The position numbers and the translations under genes were made by a program. A model generated the notes under the pieces. The model ran no database searches. It worked only from the letters and a program-made list of their open reading frames with translations, and had not been told where the DNA came from. Of a stretch of DNA of 64,000 nt, positions 47,853 through 56,694 are shown in pieces (position 1 is the first letter of the stretch; every line of letters starts with the position of its first letter). This DNA is from JAWCLZ01 sp038850275 (GTDB taxonomy: Archaea > Halobacteriota > JAWCLZ01). The stretch is taken from contig JAWCLZ010000005.1 in assembly GCA_038850275.1 (NCBI GenBank), positions 1 to 64,000 of the forward strand. Reading direction: 5' to 3'.

Positions 47853-49205
47853 CTATCTCCTTGCGATTCTACTTATAATTAAAAGTCCAGCTGTAACTAT
47901 TGATATAACTACTGCGCTGATTAAATTACTATCCACTTCGCTCTCCACTTCTCTCTTCCTCGAAAAAATTAATATCTCATCAGAAGTGAGATTAAACTGC
48001 TTTACCTCGCCATTTACATATATACTATAGTCACCCGCTTGCAAGCCATAAAAGGTTACATTGCTAGCAAGTACTTTTGCCACTAGTTCATTCCCTCGCA
48101 TTATTCTTAAATCTACCTTTTCACCCACTATGACCTTCAAATTAACATAGCTTCGCAGTGGAATTGCCTTTCCATCTGCATAGATGGGGAGGTCAACGAT
48201 ATCAAGGGAGCTTAAAATAGAAGGAGCTATATCCCTTTGCTCGTGAATACCAAGTATCAATTTACTCTCAATACCAGGGGAGTATATCACCAAAGGAATT
48301 CTCCGACTCTCGAGAAAGCCTCTATATTTATCTGAAGCATGTCCTCCTCTTGAATTAGCTGTTATGAATTTCATCCCGTGGTCTGAGGTAATAAACAGTG
48401 ATAGGTTATTGCGAATACAGGTTTCATAGAGCTCAGGTAGAAGTGCATCTAGCTTTTCAATTACCTCAACATATCGAGTTGCGTCATAAGCATGAGCCAC
48501 TTGATCAACACCACCTGCATTTACTGTGATAAAAAATTTTTGATTAGGATAATTACTCACCATATAATTTGCAATTGAATTTGCACTCTCCAATGCCCAG
48601 CGATTATATAAAGCATACTTCTCAATATCCTTTCCCTGTTCTCGAGGTAATTTCTCCGTTAGTTTGAGCATGAAATCTGCTAGCGGTATTTCAAGTTTTT
48701 TTCTAAACTTAAGTGAAGGATTATCTATGGAATTTGAGGAATCATATATCGCTAGATCTTGCTTTTCAATTATATTCTCAAAATCGCCTTTTTCCAAAAT
48801 TGCAATGCAGATATATCCATGGCTGCGCAGTACATCGAAGATTGAAGCTTGTTCATAGCTTAAAAATTCCACATCAGCCTTGGAATAGCCTGAAAAAATT
48901 ATAGCGTGTCCCCTCTGAGTATCTGGCTCTAGAGCGCGTATATCTTGAACAAGTACTCCATTGCTTGCGATATAGGAGAGATTATCCATGCGTGCTTTCT
49001 TCAGTTCCTTACCATTGAAATCAAGAGGGGTGTAGTTATAGGTTGAGAGATAGCTAGCTCCCATTCCATCGACTATGAGCAATATACCCCCATTTTTCTT
49101 TTCAATACTGTGCAAAAAATACTCTTCAGCATTTACAACTTGCATAGTTTGCTCAGAAATCGCGAGAGCGATAATGATGAATATAAATATGGAGAGCTTT
49201 TTCAT
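47853..49205 (-). CDS. exported, C-terminally anchored alkaline-phosphatase superfamily protein
   Basis: The 450-residue protein has a signal peptide (LSIFIFIIIALAISEQ) and an alkaline phosphatase/sulfatase-type fold. Metal-binding motifs are ILLIVDGMGASYL (Asp), NAGGVDQVAHAYD (Asp, His) and LFITSDHGMKF (Asp-His), with GGHASDK after. The candidate nucleophile is in LEPDTQRGHAIIFSG. A small beta domain and a C-terminal membrane helix (ISAVVISIVTAGLLII) with a basic tail tether it outside the cell. The substrate is unknown; phosphoester or phosphonate lipids are possible. Confidence 0.85.
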   Translation of the reverse strand: MKKLSIFIFIIIALAISEQTMQVVNAEEYFLHSIEKKNGGILLIVDGMGASYLSTYNYTPLDFNGKELKKARMDNLSYIASNGVLVQDIRALEPDTQRGHAIIFSGYSKADVEFLSYEQASIFDVLRSHGYICIAILEKGDFENIIEKQDLAIYDSSNSIDNPSLKFRKKLEIPLADFMLKLTEKLPREQGKDIEKYALYNRWALESANSIANYMVSNYPNQKFFITVNAGGVDQVAHAYDATRYVEVIEKLDALLPELYETCIRNNLSLFITSDHGMKFITANSRGGHASDKYRGFLESRRIPLVIYSPGIESKLILGIHEQRDIAPSILSSLDIVDLPIYADGKAIPLRSYVNLKVIVGEKVDLRIMRGNELVAKVLASNVTFYGLQAGDYSIYVNGEVKQFNLTSDEILIFSRKREVESEVDSNLISAVVISIVTAGLLIISRIARR

Positions 49206-49243
49206 AAGTTTGCATCAGAGATATGAAAATAAATAGATTTGCA

Positions 49244-50113
49244 TTAAATGTAAAAAACTGACCCCGCCAAGAATCCAAGTAGCCCTAGAAGAATAGCCAT
49301 GAGTGTTATTCCTCTCATTTTGCTAGCGGTGCTATATTTTTGCAGGAGATTGTATGAAGCATAGATGAATAATAAGTTTGATGGAAGTATGAAGATGAGG
49401 TAAAACTCATTATAGAAATAATTTGTGTTAGGGTAGAAATATGGAATAAAACTAAGTGCTATTGCAATTAAATAGAAAGCACTTGAGATCTGCGCAGCTT
49501 TTACCTCTCCATATATCCTTGCTATGCTTCTCACCCTTCGAAGTTTATCTCCCTCTACATCCATAACTCCCTTCATAATCTCTCTTCCAAGGCCTGAGAG
49601 GAACGCGATTGAAGCAAGCAGAAGTAAGATTGATGGCAGCTTTCTTGCGATCGCTCCACCGAATATAAAGGGAATTGCCATTGAATAGGCGATATAAATA
49701 TTTCCAAAAAAACCAGTTTCCTTCAACCTTACGTCATATAAAACTCCAAATAGAGCTGAGATCAATGCTATAGAGAAGCAAAGCCAGTTTAAAAAAAACG
49801 AGCTCAATACCCCTAGGGGTGTAGATATAAGTGCTATTGCAAGTGCTGTTTTTGGAGTTAAATCGCCCCGTACAAGCGGACGGTCAAAGCGCTTATTAAC
49901 TTTATCCACTTCTAGATCAAAGTAGTCATTTAAAGCAAAAGTACCTACTTCGATCAAGATCGCAGTAAGAGCGCCGAAAAAAACATTGTAGAGAGTTATC
50001 GAGGGGGAATTTGCAACAGCAATTCCAACAATGACTCCAAGGGCGAACATTAATCCATGTTCAAGTCGAGTGAGTTGCCATATAGCTTTTAATTTCTTCA
50101 TCTCTAGTTTCAT
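49244..50113 (-). CDS. UbiA-family prenyltransferase, likely digeranylgeranylglyceryl phosphate synthase
   Basis: The 289-residue enzyme has seven to nine membrane helices. The UbiA aspartate motifs are NDYFDLEVDKVNKRFDRPLV and, in the second half, YDVRLKETGFFGN and MKGVMDVEGDK. In archaea this family member makes the second ether bond of membrane lipids, or prenylates quinones or hemes. The geranylgeranyl reductase in the same window fits the lipid role. The start ATG follows a heme-type regulator-like gene by 11 bases. Confidence 0.85.
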   Translation of the reverse strand: MKLEMKKLKAIWQLTRLEHGLMFALGVIVGIAVANSPSITLYNVFFGALTAILIEVGTFALNDYFDLEVDKVNKRFDRPLVRGDLTPKTALAIALISTPLGVLSSFFLNWLCFSIALISALFGVLYDVRLKETGFFGNIYIAYSMAIPFIFGGAIARKLPSILLLLASIAFLSGLGREIMKGVMDVEGDKLRRVRSIARIYGEVKAAQISSAFYLIAIALSFIPYFYPNTNYFYNEFYLIFILPSNLLFIYASYNLLQKYSTASKMRGITLMAILLGLLGFLAGSVFYI

Positions 50114-50123
50114 TGAATCAGCC

Positions 50124-50579
50124 TTATAGATCGAATTTTACCTCTAATTTGAATAGTTTCTTCGTGGGCAGATTTAGCACTTCCTTTATCCCTGAGCGCT
50201 TTTTTATCTCCATCAAGACTTGCTTCAAACTTTTTTGGTCCATACCTGCTAAGGTGAACCATATATTGTAATAATGCTTCCTCAAATAGTTGTGGGAAAC
50301 GCCTTGATATGAATTGATTATCTCCACCACTTCTTTAATTCTCTCTTCAGGAACCCTCATTGCCACAAGCGTGCTTTCAAGTCCCAATTCCTTGGCATCG
50401 ATTATAGGTCGAATGCAGCGAATTCTCCCGCTTTTCTGCAATCGCTTAGTTCTCTCAATTACCTCTGCTTCATCCACTCCAATTTGCTCCCCAATTGCCT
50501 TAAATGGCCTCATAACCAGAGGAAATTCAGCTTGCAGTATAGATAGAATTGCTCTATCAATTTTATCCATGCTGAACAA
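50124..50579 (-). CDS. AsnC/Lrp-like siroheme decarboxylase subunit (AhbA/AhbB-like)
   Basis: The 151-residue protein has an N-terminal helix-turn-helix (MDKIDRAILSILQAEFPL) and then the signature HNYLRKHYYNIWFTLAG, a hallmark of Ahb/NirD-type siroheme decarboxylases rather than plain Lrp regulators. These enzymes convert siroheme to 12,18-didecarboxysiroheme in the archaeal heme route. A partner subunit is expected and is not in the window. The ATG at 50570 is equivalent to the family start; the frame also allows an earlier codon. Confidence 0.85.
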   Translation of the reverse strand: MFSMDKIDRAILSILQAEFPLVMRPFKAIGEQIGVDEAEVIERTKRLQKSGRIRCIRPIIDAKELGLESTLVAMRVPEERIKEVVEIINSYQGVSHNYLRKHYYNIWFTLAGMDQKSLKQVLMEIKKRSGIKEVLNLPTKKLFKLEVKFDL

Positions 50580-50660
50580 ATTATATCTAGAATATCTAGA
50601 ATTTAGAAATACCCTTTTATTTTAAAGTTAAAATTTTTCGAGGTGGGAAATTTATGCACA

Positions 50661-50831
50661 CTAGCTTTTTTTAGGCTTCATTTCTTCCTTTTTCACCCTC
50701 CAAACGTGGGGAGTTGTGCGGCAAGTTGGGCATTCATAATATTCATATTTTTCATCTTCCTTAACCTTCTTAGTTACCTCCCCAGTGTAGCCACATTTGG
50801 GGCATTGCAGGCGTAAAACCAATTGAACCAC
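50661..50831 (-). CDS. small zinc-ribbon protein
   Basis: A 56-residue frame starts at GTG 50831 and ends at TAG 50661. Residues include LQCPKCGYTG and YECPTCRTTPHVW, that is two CxxC knuckles about 25 residues apart, with a Lys-rich tail. A TATA-like box (ATATTTAAATAT, about 50852-50863) lies at leaderless distance. The zinc ribbon resembles archaeal C4 proteins related to transcription or ribosome biogenesis. It is divergent from the UPF0173 gene and shares its control region. Confidence 0.8.
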   Translation of the reverse strand: MVQLVLRLQCPKCGYTGEVTKKVKEDEKYEYYECPTCRTTPHVWRVKKEEMKPKKS

Positions 50832-50901
50832 CCATGTATGAATGCAATGAATATATTTAAATATGTTTCAAGAAAGATGAATTTAACCTAGGTGACGAGT
50901 T
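50832..50901. promoter_or_regulatory. divergent promoter with symmetric TATA
   Basis: ATATATTTAAATATG at about 50850-50864 is nearly symmetric and could serve both the leftward zinc-ribbon gene and the rightward UPF0173 gene. A ribosome site GGTGACG lies before ATG 50902. Confidence 0.45.
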
Positions 50902-51582
50902 ATGAAAATCACTTGGCTTGGGCATGCTGCATTTGAAATAACTGGGAAAAAGCATGTGTTGATCGATCCATTTATATCTGGAAACCCCTTGGCTCCTAGG
51001 AAAATTGAAGATCTGAAGCCAGAGATCATAGCTGTTACCCATGGTCATGGAGACCACCTTGGGGATACCATTGTGATTGCCAAGCGGAATAAAGCTATTG
51101 TTGTTGGAATACACGAGATCGCTTGTTATCTTCAAGCGAAAGGAGTTGAAGCAATTGGTATGAATATGGGGGGAACAGTAGACCTTGGGGTGAAAATCAC
51201 TATGGTACCTGCTTGGCATTCCTCAGGTATTGATGAAGCGAATTTTAGCTATAGTGGGGGTACAGCTTGTGGTTTTATTATCGAAGATGGAGTTAAAATT
51301 TATCACGCAGGAGATACCTCGCTCTTCAGCGATATGAAGTTAATTGGAGAGATCTATCGCCCTGAGATTGCATTGCTTCCAATTGGCAATCGATTCACAA
51401 TGAATCCGCAAACTGCAGCGATAGCAGTTAGTTGGATAAAGCCACAAGTTGCTATTCCAATGCATTACAATACCTTCCCAATTATTGCTCAGGACCCTGA
51501 GAAATTTGCAGCCTTCGTGAAGATTAAAAGCCCTGAAACGAGGGTTGTGATTTTAAAGCCAGGGGAGATATTTGAATATTGA
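50902..51582 (+). CDS. UPF0173 metallo-beta-lactamase-fold hydrolase
   Basis: The 226-residue protein has the metallo-beta-lactamase metal motif HGHGDHLGD, the opening MKITWLGHAAFEI, and the later histidines and aspartate in PAWHSSG, YHAGDTSLF and PMHYNTF. It matches the UPF0173 family, whose substrate is unknown. The next gene begins inside its last codons with a ribosome site AGGGGAG, showing coupling. Confidence 0.95.
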   Translation: MKITWLGHAAFEITGKKHVLIDPFISGNPLAPRKIEDLKPEIIAVTHGHGDHLGDTIVIAKRNKAIVVGIHEIACYLQAKGVEAIGMNMGGTVDLGVKITMVPAWHSSGIDEANFSYSGGTACGFIIEDGVKIYHAGDTSLFSDMKLIGEIYRPEIALLPIGNRFTMNPQTAAIAVSWIKPQVAIPMHYNTFPIIAQDPEKFAAFVKIKSPETRVVILKPGEIFEY

Positions 51583-52129
51583 CATTGTGCTTCAGAAAGG
51601 GGAAGCTATAGCTATCTCATTGAAAGCTGGGGATAGAATAAAGATAGCTTGCTTGGGTGGGGGGCAGCTTGCTGATTTGGTATTCTCTCTATATCACCAG
51701 GGGCTAACGCTTGATAGACTTGGGAGGTTCATACTTAGAGAAGGGGATGTGCTTTATAATTGTAAGGAAGAGCCTGCTTTGAGGGTACTTAAGATTAGGT
51801 CAAAAGCTATATCTAATATAGTATACCCAGGCTGCCGAAGGAGTTTATATGGATTCAATAAGAATGGATGTAGGGAGCTGCTTGCTCGAGCATTGAATGT
51901 TTCAGTTGAAAATCTCCCAAGTACGATTAACTTATTCATGGATTTTGAAATCGACCCTCAAAGCTATGAATTCAAGCCAGTTGCAACTAAAGCTGAGGAT
52001 GGAGACTTCGTTGAATTTGAGTCACTTTTCGACTTGGAAATAGCAGTTGCAGCTTGTCCATGGGAAGACCTTTCACAGCCCAATGGAAAAATAGCCATCG
52101 AGGTTAAAAATGAGGGTGGAAGTAGATAG
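51572..52129 (+). CDS. DUF1989 (urea carboxylase-associated type) protein
   Basis: The 185-residue protein matches DUF1989, with GGGQLADLVFSLYHQ, YPGCRRSLYGFNKNGCRELL, TINLFMDFEIDP and VAACPWEDLSQPNGK. Some bacterial relatives assist urea or guanidine breakdown; archaeal roles are unknown. It starts at TTG 51572, overlapping the hydrolase gene by 11 bases, and its end overlaps the next gene by 20 bases. The three form one operon. Confidence 0.9.
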   Translation: MNIDIVLQKGEAIAISLKAGDRIKIACLGGGQLADLVFSLYHQGLTLDRLGRFILREGDVLYNCKEEPALRVLKIRSKAISNIVYPGCRRSLYGFNKNGCRELLARALNVSVENLPSTINLFMDFEIDPQSYEFKPVATKAEDGDFVEFESLFDLEIAVAACPWEDLSQPNGKIAIEVKNEGGSR

Positions 52130-53093
52130 AGAGCAATGCTTTAACCTTGCAAGGGCCATTAAAGACTTGAAGTTTAAAGTTGATGAATTTACAGATCCCT
52201 TGCTATACCCAGCCCAAAGTGCCTCTTTAGAGGAAGTGGCAAGTTTTTTCTTTTTCATAGTGGCAATTGATCATAGAACTAGCTCGAAATTTGAGGGAAT
52301 AATTGAGGGGAGAAAACTCCATGGTTCCGAGCTTTTATATGCGCTTGCTAAGAGGCGAATGGACTTTTTCTCGGCGCAAAGAATGCAGAGTATTTCAGAG
52401 GAAGAAGTGGCCACTTGGCTATCGATAGAGAAAAGCACCATTCCAGATCCCGCTGTTAGAGCTATGTTGCTTAGGGATTGCGGGGCCAAGCTTTTAAAGC
52501 ACTACAGTGGAAGTGTCCTTGAGTTGATAAAAGCTGCAGATGGCTATTTAATACGTGGAGATGGAAAGGGATTGCTTCAGCTTTTAGCTCAATTTAAAGC
52601 ATATAGCGATCCCTTGAGCAAAAAAAGTTTTCTACTAATTAAGTTTCTAGAGAGGAGAAAGCTCTTTGAAGTTAGAGATATTGAAAATCTCCATATCCCT
52701 GTGGATAACGTACTAGTGAGAATTGCATTGAGAACTGGGATAATTGAAGTAGTGGATGGGGAACTTGAGGCTAAGCTTAAGAATTACCTGCCTGCAAATG
52801 CAATTGACGATCAAGAGATTAGAAGCACTACTCAAAAAGCTTATGATATTGTATCAAAAGAATCGGGAATTAGGGTTACGTTGCTTGATGATGTTCTCTG
52901 GACAATGGGTAGAGCTTGCTGCTCTCGCGAGAGCCCAGTTTGTTTTAACTGCAGATTTGAAAGCTGCAGAGCCTCGCAACTACTTGGTATAGAATGCAGC
53001 CATAGTTGTATATTCACAACTGCTTGCAAAGGCGCTCAAGAACCAAGCTATAGAGCATATTATGAGCCAAATTATAAAACTTGGTATTATTAA
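52110..53093 (+). CDS. uncharacterised protein with C-terminal cysteine-rich cluster
   Basis: The 327-residue protein has an N-terminal helical region with FFFFIVAIDHRTSSKFEG, GSELLYALAKRR and a central helical part. It ends in nine cysteines: ACCSRESPVCFNCRFESC, LGIECSHSCIFTTACKG. The cysteine spacing could hold a 4Fe-4S cluster or two zinc ions, as in HhH-GPD DNA glycosylase-like or related proteins. I do not recognise the family with confidence. It overlaps the DUF1989 gene, so it is in the same operon. Confidence 0.75.
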   Translation: MRVEVDREQCFNLARAIKDLKFKVDEFTDPLLYPAQSASLEEVASFFFFIVAIDHRTSSKFEGIIEGRKLHGSELLYALAKRRMDFFSAQRMQSISEEEVATWLSIEKSTIPDPAVRAMLLRDCGAKLLKHYSGSVLELIKAADGYLIRGDGKGLLQLLAQFKAYSDPLSKKSFLLIKFLERRKLFEVRDIENLHIPVDNVLVRIALRTGIIEVVDGELEAKLKNYLPANAIDDQEIRSTTQKAYDIVSKESGIRVTLLDDVLWTMGRACCSRESPVCFNCRFESCRASQLLGIECSHSCIFTTACKGAQEPSYRAYYEPNYKTWYY

Positions 53094-53106
53094 AAAATTA
53101 GTAATA

Positions 53107-53892
53107 TTATTTAAATTTGGCTATGAATTCTTCAATTGCATTGAAATAAAGCTCATTCATTATATCATTATGATCCGCCCCTGAGATGATTAAAAGTTTT
53201 TTATATTTTGAGGCTAGGTTTTCATAGAGCTCTTTTCCCTCTGAGCAGGGTATAATGCTATCACATTCACCGTGAATAACGAGTGCTGGGATTTTAATCG
53301 CTCGAGCTTTAACTTTATTTAAGAATTCACCTTGTTCATTTAAAATGAATTCCCTATCTCGAGGTTTTAGGTATCTATGCCATCTGCGGAAATTATTGGC
53401 TAAACCACTTTCTATTATAATCCCAGAGAATTCTAATTGATAGTGATAAGCTAGCTCTATAGCTGGAATGCTGCCAAGAGAGCGTCCCATTAGAAATATT
53501 TTTTTAACGAATTCTCTTTTTTCAATTATTTTCTTAAATTCTTGGAATATGAGATGGCAATCTCGAAGTAAAGTTGTTATCGTGGGAAAGCCTGTGCTTA
53601 TGCCATAGCCCCTATAACTAGCCACAAATAAATTTATATTTCTTTGATTATAAAAACTAGCTATTTCTGAGTAGTCCCCTGGGGTCTCTCCATTGCCGTG
53701 GAAATAGAGAATAGTTGGCGAACTCTTGCTCTTAATCCAAAAGCCATAGCCAATTCGAATATCCTCGATATCCATATAAGTTTTTGGCTGAGGGATAGCG
53801 AAATGGAAATTGAAATTGGAATAAGCAAGTGGGAATACAATTTCCAGAACCTCAGGTATATCTAAAAATGAAAGATCGATCTCGTGGGACAT
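53107..53892 (-). CDS. alpha/beta hydrolase (BEM46-like)
   Basis: The 261-residue protein has the oxyanion region LYFHGNGETPGD, the nucleophile elbow MGRSLGSIPAIEL, the acid in IHGECDSIIP and the final histidine GADHNDI. It looks like a cytoplasmic serine hydrolase of the BEM46/YqiA type. It starts directly after the RPA-associated gene stop. The substrate is unknown. Confidence 0.88.
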   Translation of the reverse strand: MSHEIDLSFLDIPEVLEIVFPLAYSNFNFHFAIPQPKTYMDIEDIRIGYGFWIKSKSSPTILYFHGNGETPGDYSEIASFYNQRNINLFVASYRGYGISTGFPTITTLLRDCHLIFQEFKKIIEKREFVKKIFLMGRSLGSIPAIELAYHYQLEFSGIIIESGLANNFRRWHRYLKPRDREFILNEQGEFLNKVKARAIKIPALVIHGECDSIIPCSEGKELYENLASKYKKLLIISGADHNDIMNELYFNAIEEFIAKFK

Positions 53893-54720
53893 TCAAACTC
53901 TTCTCAAAATACCAATTCTTGGCTCATAGCAGCGCCCTTCATCCATAAGCTCCTTCAAAGCCCTCTCAATAGTTTCCTCATCTAAACCGCGTTGCTCTGC
54001 AGCGTTGATTATCTCTTCATAGCTCGCCCCCTCACCTTTATCTAGATCGCAGAGGATAGAATATATGACCTCCTTATTTGACCCCTTGGTTTCTCTAATA
54101 AGCGACTCAAGAGCATCTATTACCATTTGCTTGAGCTTTTGAAGAGACTCCTCACTAGTTTTATAATGAGCAATCGCTTGAGCAATGCCACTCGCAAGCT
54201 CCTTTCTAGCTCCCCTATCTATGAGGTAATTAACAAGGTCCTCTCCAGCTAACTTTGAATCCAGAGCTACTTTCATGTAATTTATCCTCTCAAGGGTTCT
54301 CTCAGCAGTCGATAAAACCCAGAGGTCTCTATCTTTTGCATCCACTATATTGATCTCTTCAGGTCTAATCGTAGTATAAAACGCGCCCTCTTCAGGTTCA
54401 TATATTCTAACTTTGCCCACTACTGCTAGAAAACTTGGAATTTCAACCTCTGAGAGGAAAATTGCTATATCTGGTTGAAAATGACCTGCATATACAGTGA
54501 ATGTCCCCGTGGGATCAGCTATTCTTGAGCGCCATAGGTCTTCTGCTTGACCTATATTTTCTACTTCAGTAACCACGCCAACAATATAGACTCTATTGCA
54601 TTTAGCACCTGAGGGTGTGATTATATAATTTGGAGCACGTGCATCACCTTTGCTATATTTTAAATTAGATTGATTGAATTCCGCTGCAAAAACCCGCCAA
54701 GCAATTTCCCTCTCAACCAT
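53893..54720 (-). CDS. RPA-associated protein (COG3390, RPA32-like)
   Basis: The 275-residue protein matches the euryarchaeal RPA-associated family. It has an N-terminal segment with NQSNLKYSKGDARAPNYIITPSG, an OB fold (VYIVGVVTEVENIG, DPTGTFTVYAG), and a C-terminal winged helix (YSILCDLDKGEGASYEEII). It works with the adjacent RPA large subunit on single-stranded DNA. Its start overlaps the RPA41 gene stop by eight bases. Confidence 0.93.
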   Translation of the reverse strand: MVEREIAWRVFAAEFNQSNLKYSKGDARAPNYIITPSGAKCNRVYIVGVVTEVENIGQAEDLWRSRIADPTGTFTVYAGHFQPDIAIFLSEVEIPSFLAVVGKVRIYEPEEGAFYTTIRPEEINIVDAKDRDLWVLSTAERTLERINYMKVALDSKLAGEDLVNYLIDRGARKELASGIAQAIAHYKTSEESLQKLKQMVIDALESLIRETKGSNKEVIYSILCDLDKGEGASYEEIINAAEQRGLDEETIERALKELMDEGRCYEPRIGILRRV

Positions 54721-55990
54721 GCTTAATTACCTCTAATAGTGCTCTTGCTTTTTCCTCTATGTTAAAACTTGGCATCCAAGCCTCCCTAGCAACTAGCATA
54801 ATGCCATAATCAGTTCTACTTGCATTTCCTCTAACCACTAACCTCCTTCCTGTAAACTTTCGCTTAATATCCTCCTCAATTACCTCAGTGGAGAGCGCGC
54901 TCATAGCTATTTCCTTGCATTTCTCCAAGCTTTGTCCATATAGTTTTTCAGTTTCCTCTCTATTGAGTACAATCATAATTGCTCCAGTGCCATCGTCTAA
55001 GGTGGCTTTGATACGCATATCATATATCCCCTGCACTTTTCCGTGACTTCGACATATATTCTTCTGTATAACTCTATGGCAACTTGGACAGCGTTGGATC
55101 AATCCTGACCCAGGTCTGATAGAAAGAATGTCTCCTTCAACTGTGACATCAAATGCTCCTTCTTTACCAACCACTTCGCCTAAACGTATGATTTCCTTGG
55201 AAATATTAATATCTATATCTAGATCTGGAACTCGAGTTATAATCGTGGCTTCATTGATGTTGATAGCAGGTAGTCCTTGGAATTTCTTCACATATACATT
55301 TTCAAGTTTCAGAGTGGCATCCTTGACTATTTCAGCTTCTGAAACCCAAGAGGTAAATGGTAGCTTTGAGGTTTCATCTGCAATTATACCTGTGATGATT
55401 ATTTTCTTATTCTGCTTAATTGAGATCTCCTGCTGCTTCGCCTCCAATATCTTTCCTATTACCGAGATATTCCTATCTCCTTCTCTTATCTCAGCAAGTT
55501 TTTTAACCCCAGAAACTGGTGAAAGATTAGGCAGAATATCTGGCATTATTTCTATTTTAGCCCGCTCGCCAAAGTTAAGCTCCATGCTTCCTTTAAATTC
55601 ACGTACATAGGCGTTTGTGATCTTCACCACATCGCCTTTCCTCAAGCTAAAATCGCGCCAAGCTGTGAATCGCATTACTTTAGTTTCATCTCCAATTAAA
55701 CCAAAGAAAATAGTTTTCTCCTCAGTTCCTATTTTAAGATTTTTGCTTCCTATATCTAGAATTTTAACTATAACTTCTACATTTTTATCCTCTGGCGTTA
55801 AATCTTTAAGCTTCTTAGCGATTACTTGCTTTGCAAAACCACCATATTTTTTAATTATAGTGCGCTTGGCCTCCTCCACTGGAACATTATATTCAAAGAG
55901 CAGTATTTTCAAGTCAGCTAGGATTTTCGCTTCATCAACATTTACCAACGCCCTTTTTATCTCCTCGAGATGGGGCGATATATCCTCCAT
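54713..55990 (-). CDS. replication protein A large subunit, RPA41-like
   Basis: The 425-residue protein has several OB folds (VEVIVKILDIGSKNLKIG, FLRKGDVVKITNAYVREFKG, ISVIGKILEAKQQEI and later). A zinc finger lies in the third quarter (CPSCHRVIQKNICRSHGKVQG). It coats single-stranded DNA in replication and repair. It heads a three-gene operon with the RPA-associated protein and an alpha/beta hydrolase. Confidence 0.94.
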   Translation of the reverse strand: MEDISPHLEEIKRALVNVDEAKILADLKILLFEYNVPVEEAKRTIIKKYGGFAKQVIAKKLKDLTPEDKNVEVIVKILDIGSKNLKIGTEEKTIFFGLIGDETKVMRFTAWRDFSLRKGDVVKITNAYVREFKGSMELNFGERAKIEIMPDILPNLSPVSGVKKLAEIREGDRNISVIGKILEAKQQEISIKQNKKIIITGIIADETSKLPFTSWVSEAEIVKDATLKLENVYVKKFQGLPAININEATIITRVPDLDIDINISKEIIRLGEVVGKEGAFDVTVEGDILSIRPGSGLIQRCPSCHRVIQKNICRSHGKVQGIYDMRIKATLDDGTGAIMIVLNREETEKLYGQSLEKCKEIAMSALSTEVIEEDIKRKFTGRRLVVRGNASRTDYGIMLVAREAWMPSFNIEEKARALLEVIKHG

Positions 55991-56131
55991 TAAAAACCTC
56001 CTCGGAAGTTATTCACTATAACACAGTGGAGAGATAAAAAATCATCGGTGAAAAGGGAATTTAAAATTAAATAAAATAAATCAGCATTTTTATAAAGTTA
56101 TAAATTGATCTTTCAAGTCGAGGGGAATTAA

Positions 56132-56533
56132 ATGATTAAAAAAATAGATCATATAGGAGTGGCGGTTAAAAGCATAGATGAGGTTGCAAAGATATATCTT
56201 GACATGGGCCTTGAGGTTAAAGGCATTGAAACCGTGGAGCAGCAAAAAGTAAAAGTTGCTTTCATCCCAGTTGGCGAGAGCAATATAGAGCTACTGGAAG
56301 CAACTTCCCCTGATAGTGCGATTGCCAAGTTCATCGAGCAAAGGGGAGAGGGAGTGCAGCATATTGCATTGAGAGTGGATAATATTGAACTAGAACTAGA
56401 GAAGCTAAAATCAAAGGGTATGAGGTTGATAGATGAAACCCCTAGAATTGGAGCCCACGGTGCAAAGATTGCTTTTCTTCACCCCAAGAGCACTCGAGGA
56501 GTTTTGATTGAACTATGCGAGCGACCGCATTGA
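56132..56533 (+). CDS. mce: methylmalonyl-CoA epimerase
   Basis: The 133-residue vicinal-oxygen-chelate protein matches methylmalonyl-CoA epimerase: KKIDHIGVAVKSIDE (metal His), GIETVEQQKVKVAFIPVG (metal Gln), GEGVQHIALRVDNI (metal His) and GVLIELCERP (metal Glu). It interconverts (R)- and (S)-methylmalonyl-CoA. No mutase subunit is next to it. A ribosome site GAGGGG lies before the ATG. Confidence 0.95.
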   Translation: MIKKIDHIGVAVKSIDEVAKIYLDMGLEVKGIETVEQQKVKVAFIPVGESNIELLEATSPDSAIAKFIEQRGEGVQHIALRVDNIELELEKLKSKGMRLIDETPRIGAHGAKIAFLHPKSTRGVLIELCERPH

Positions 56534-56694
56534 ATTGATTACTTTCACAGCGCTCTTTACATTAATTTATATATATAAAAAAATTAATTGAAAATCAAAA
56601 AATCATCCATCCCCTTTTATTTTTTGAGTGGGAGAGCTTATCTTTTCCTTTAGATAAAATTGCTAGTATACTGCGGGGTAAAAATATTATTTGG
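56534..56694. other. AT-rich intergenic region, convergent terminators
   Basis: Between mce and the leftward alpha/beta hydrolase gene lie 161 bases with poly-T-like stretches in both directions (for example the run around 56571-56590), suited to termination. No gene was recognised. Confidence 0.35.
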
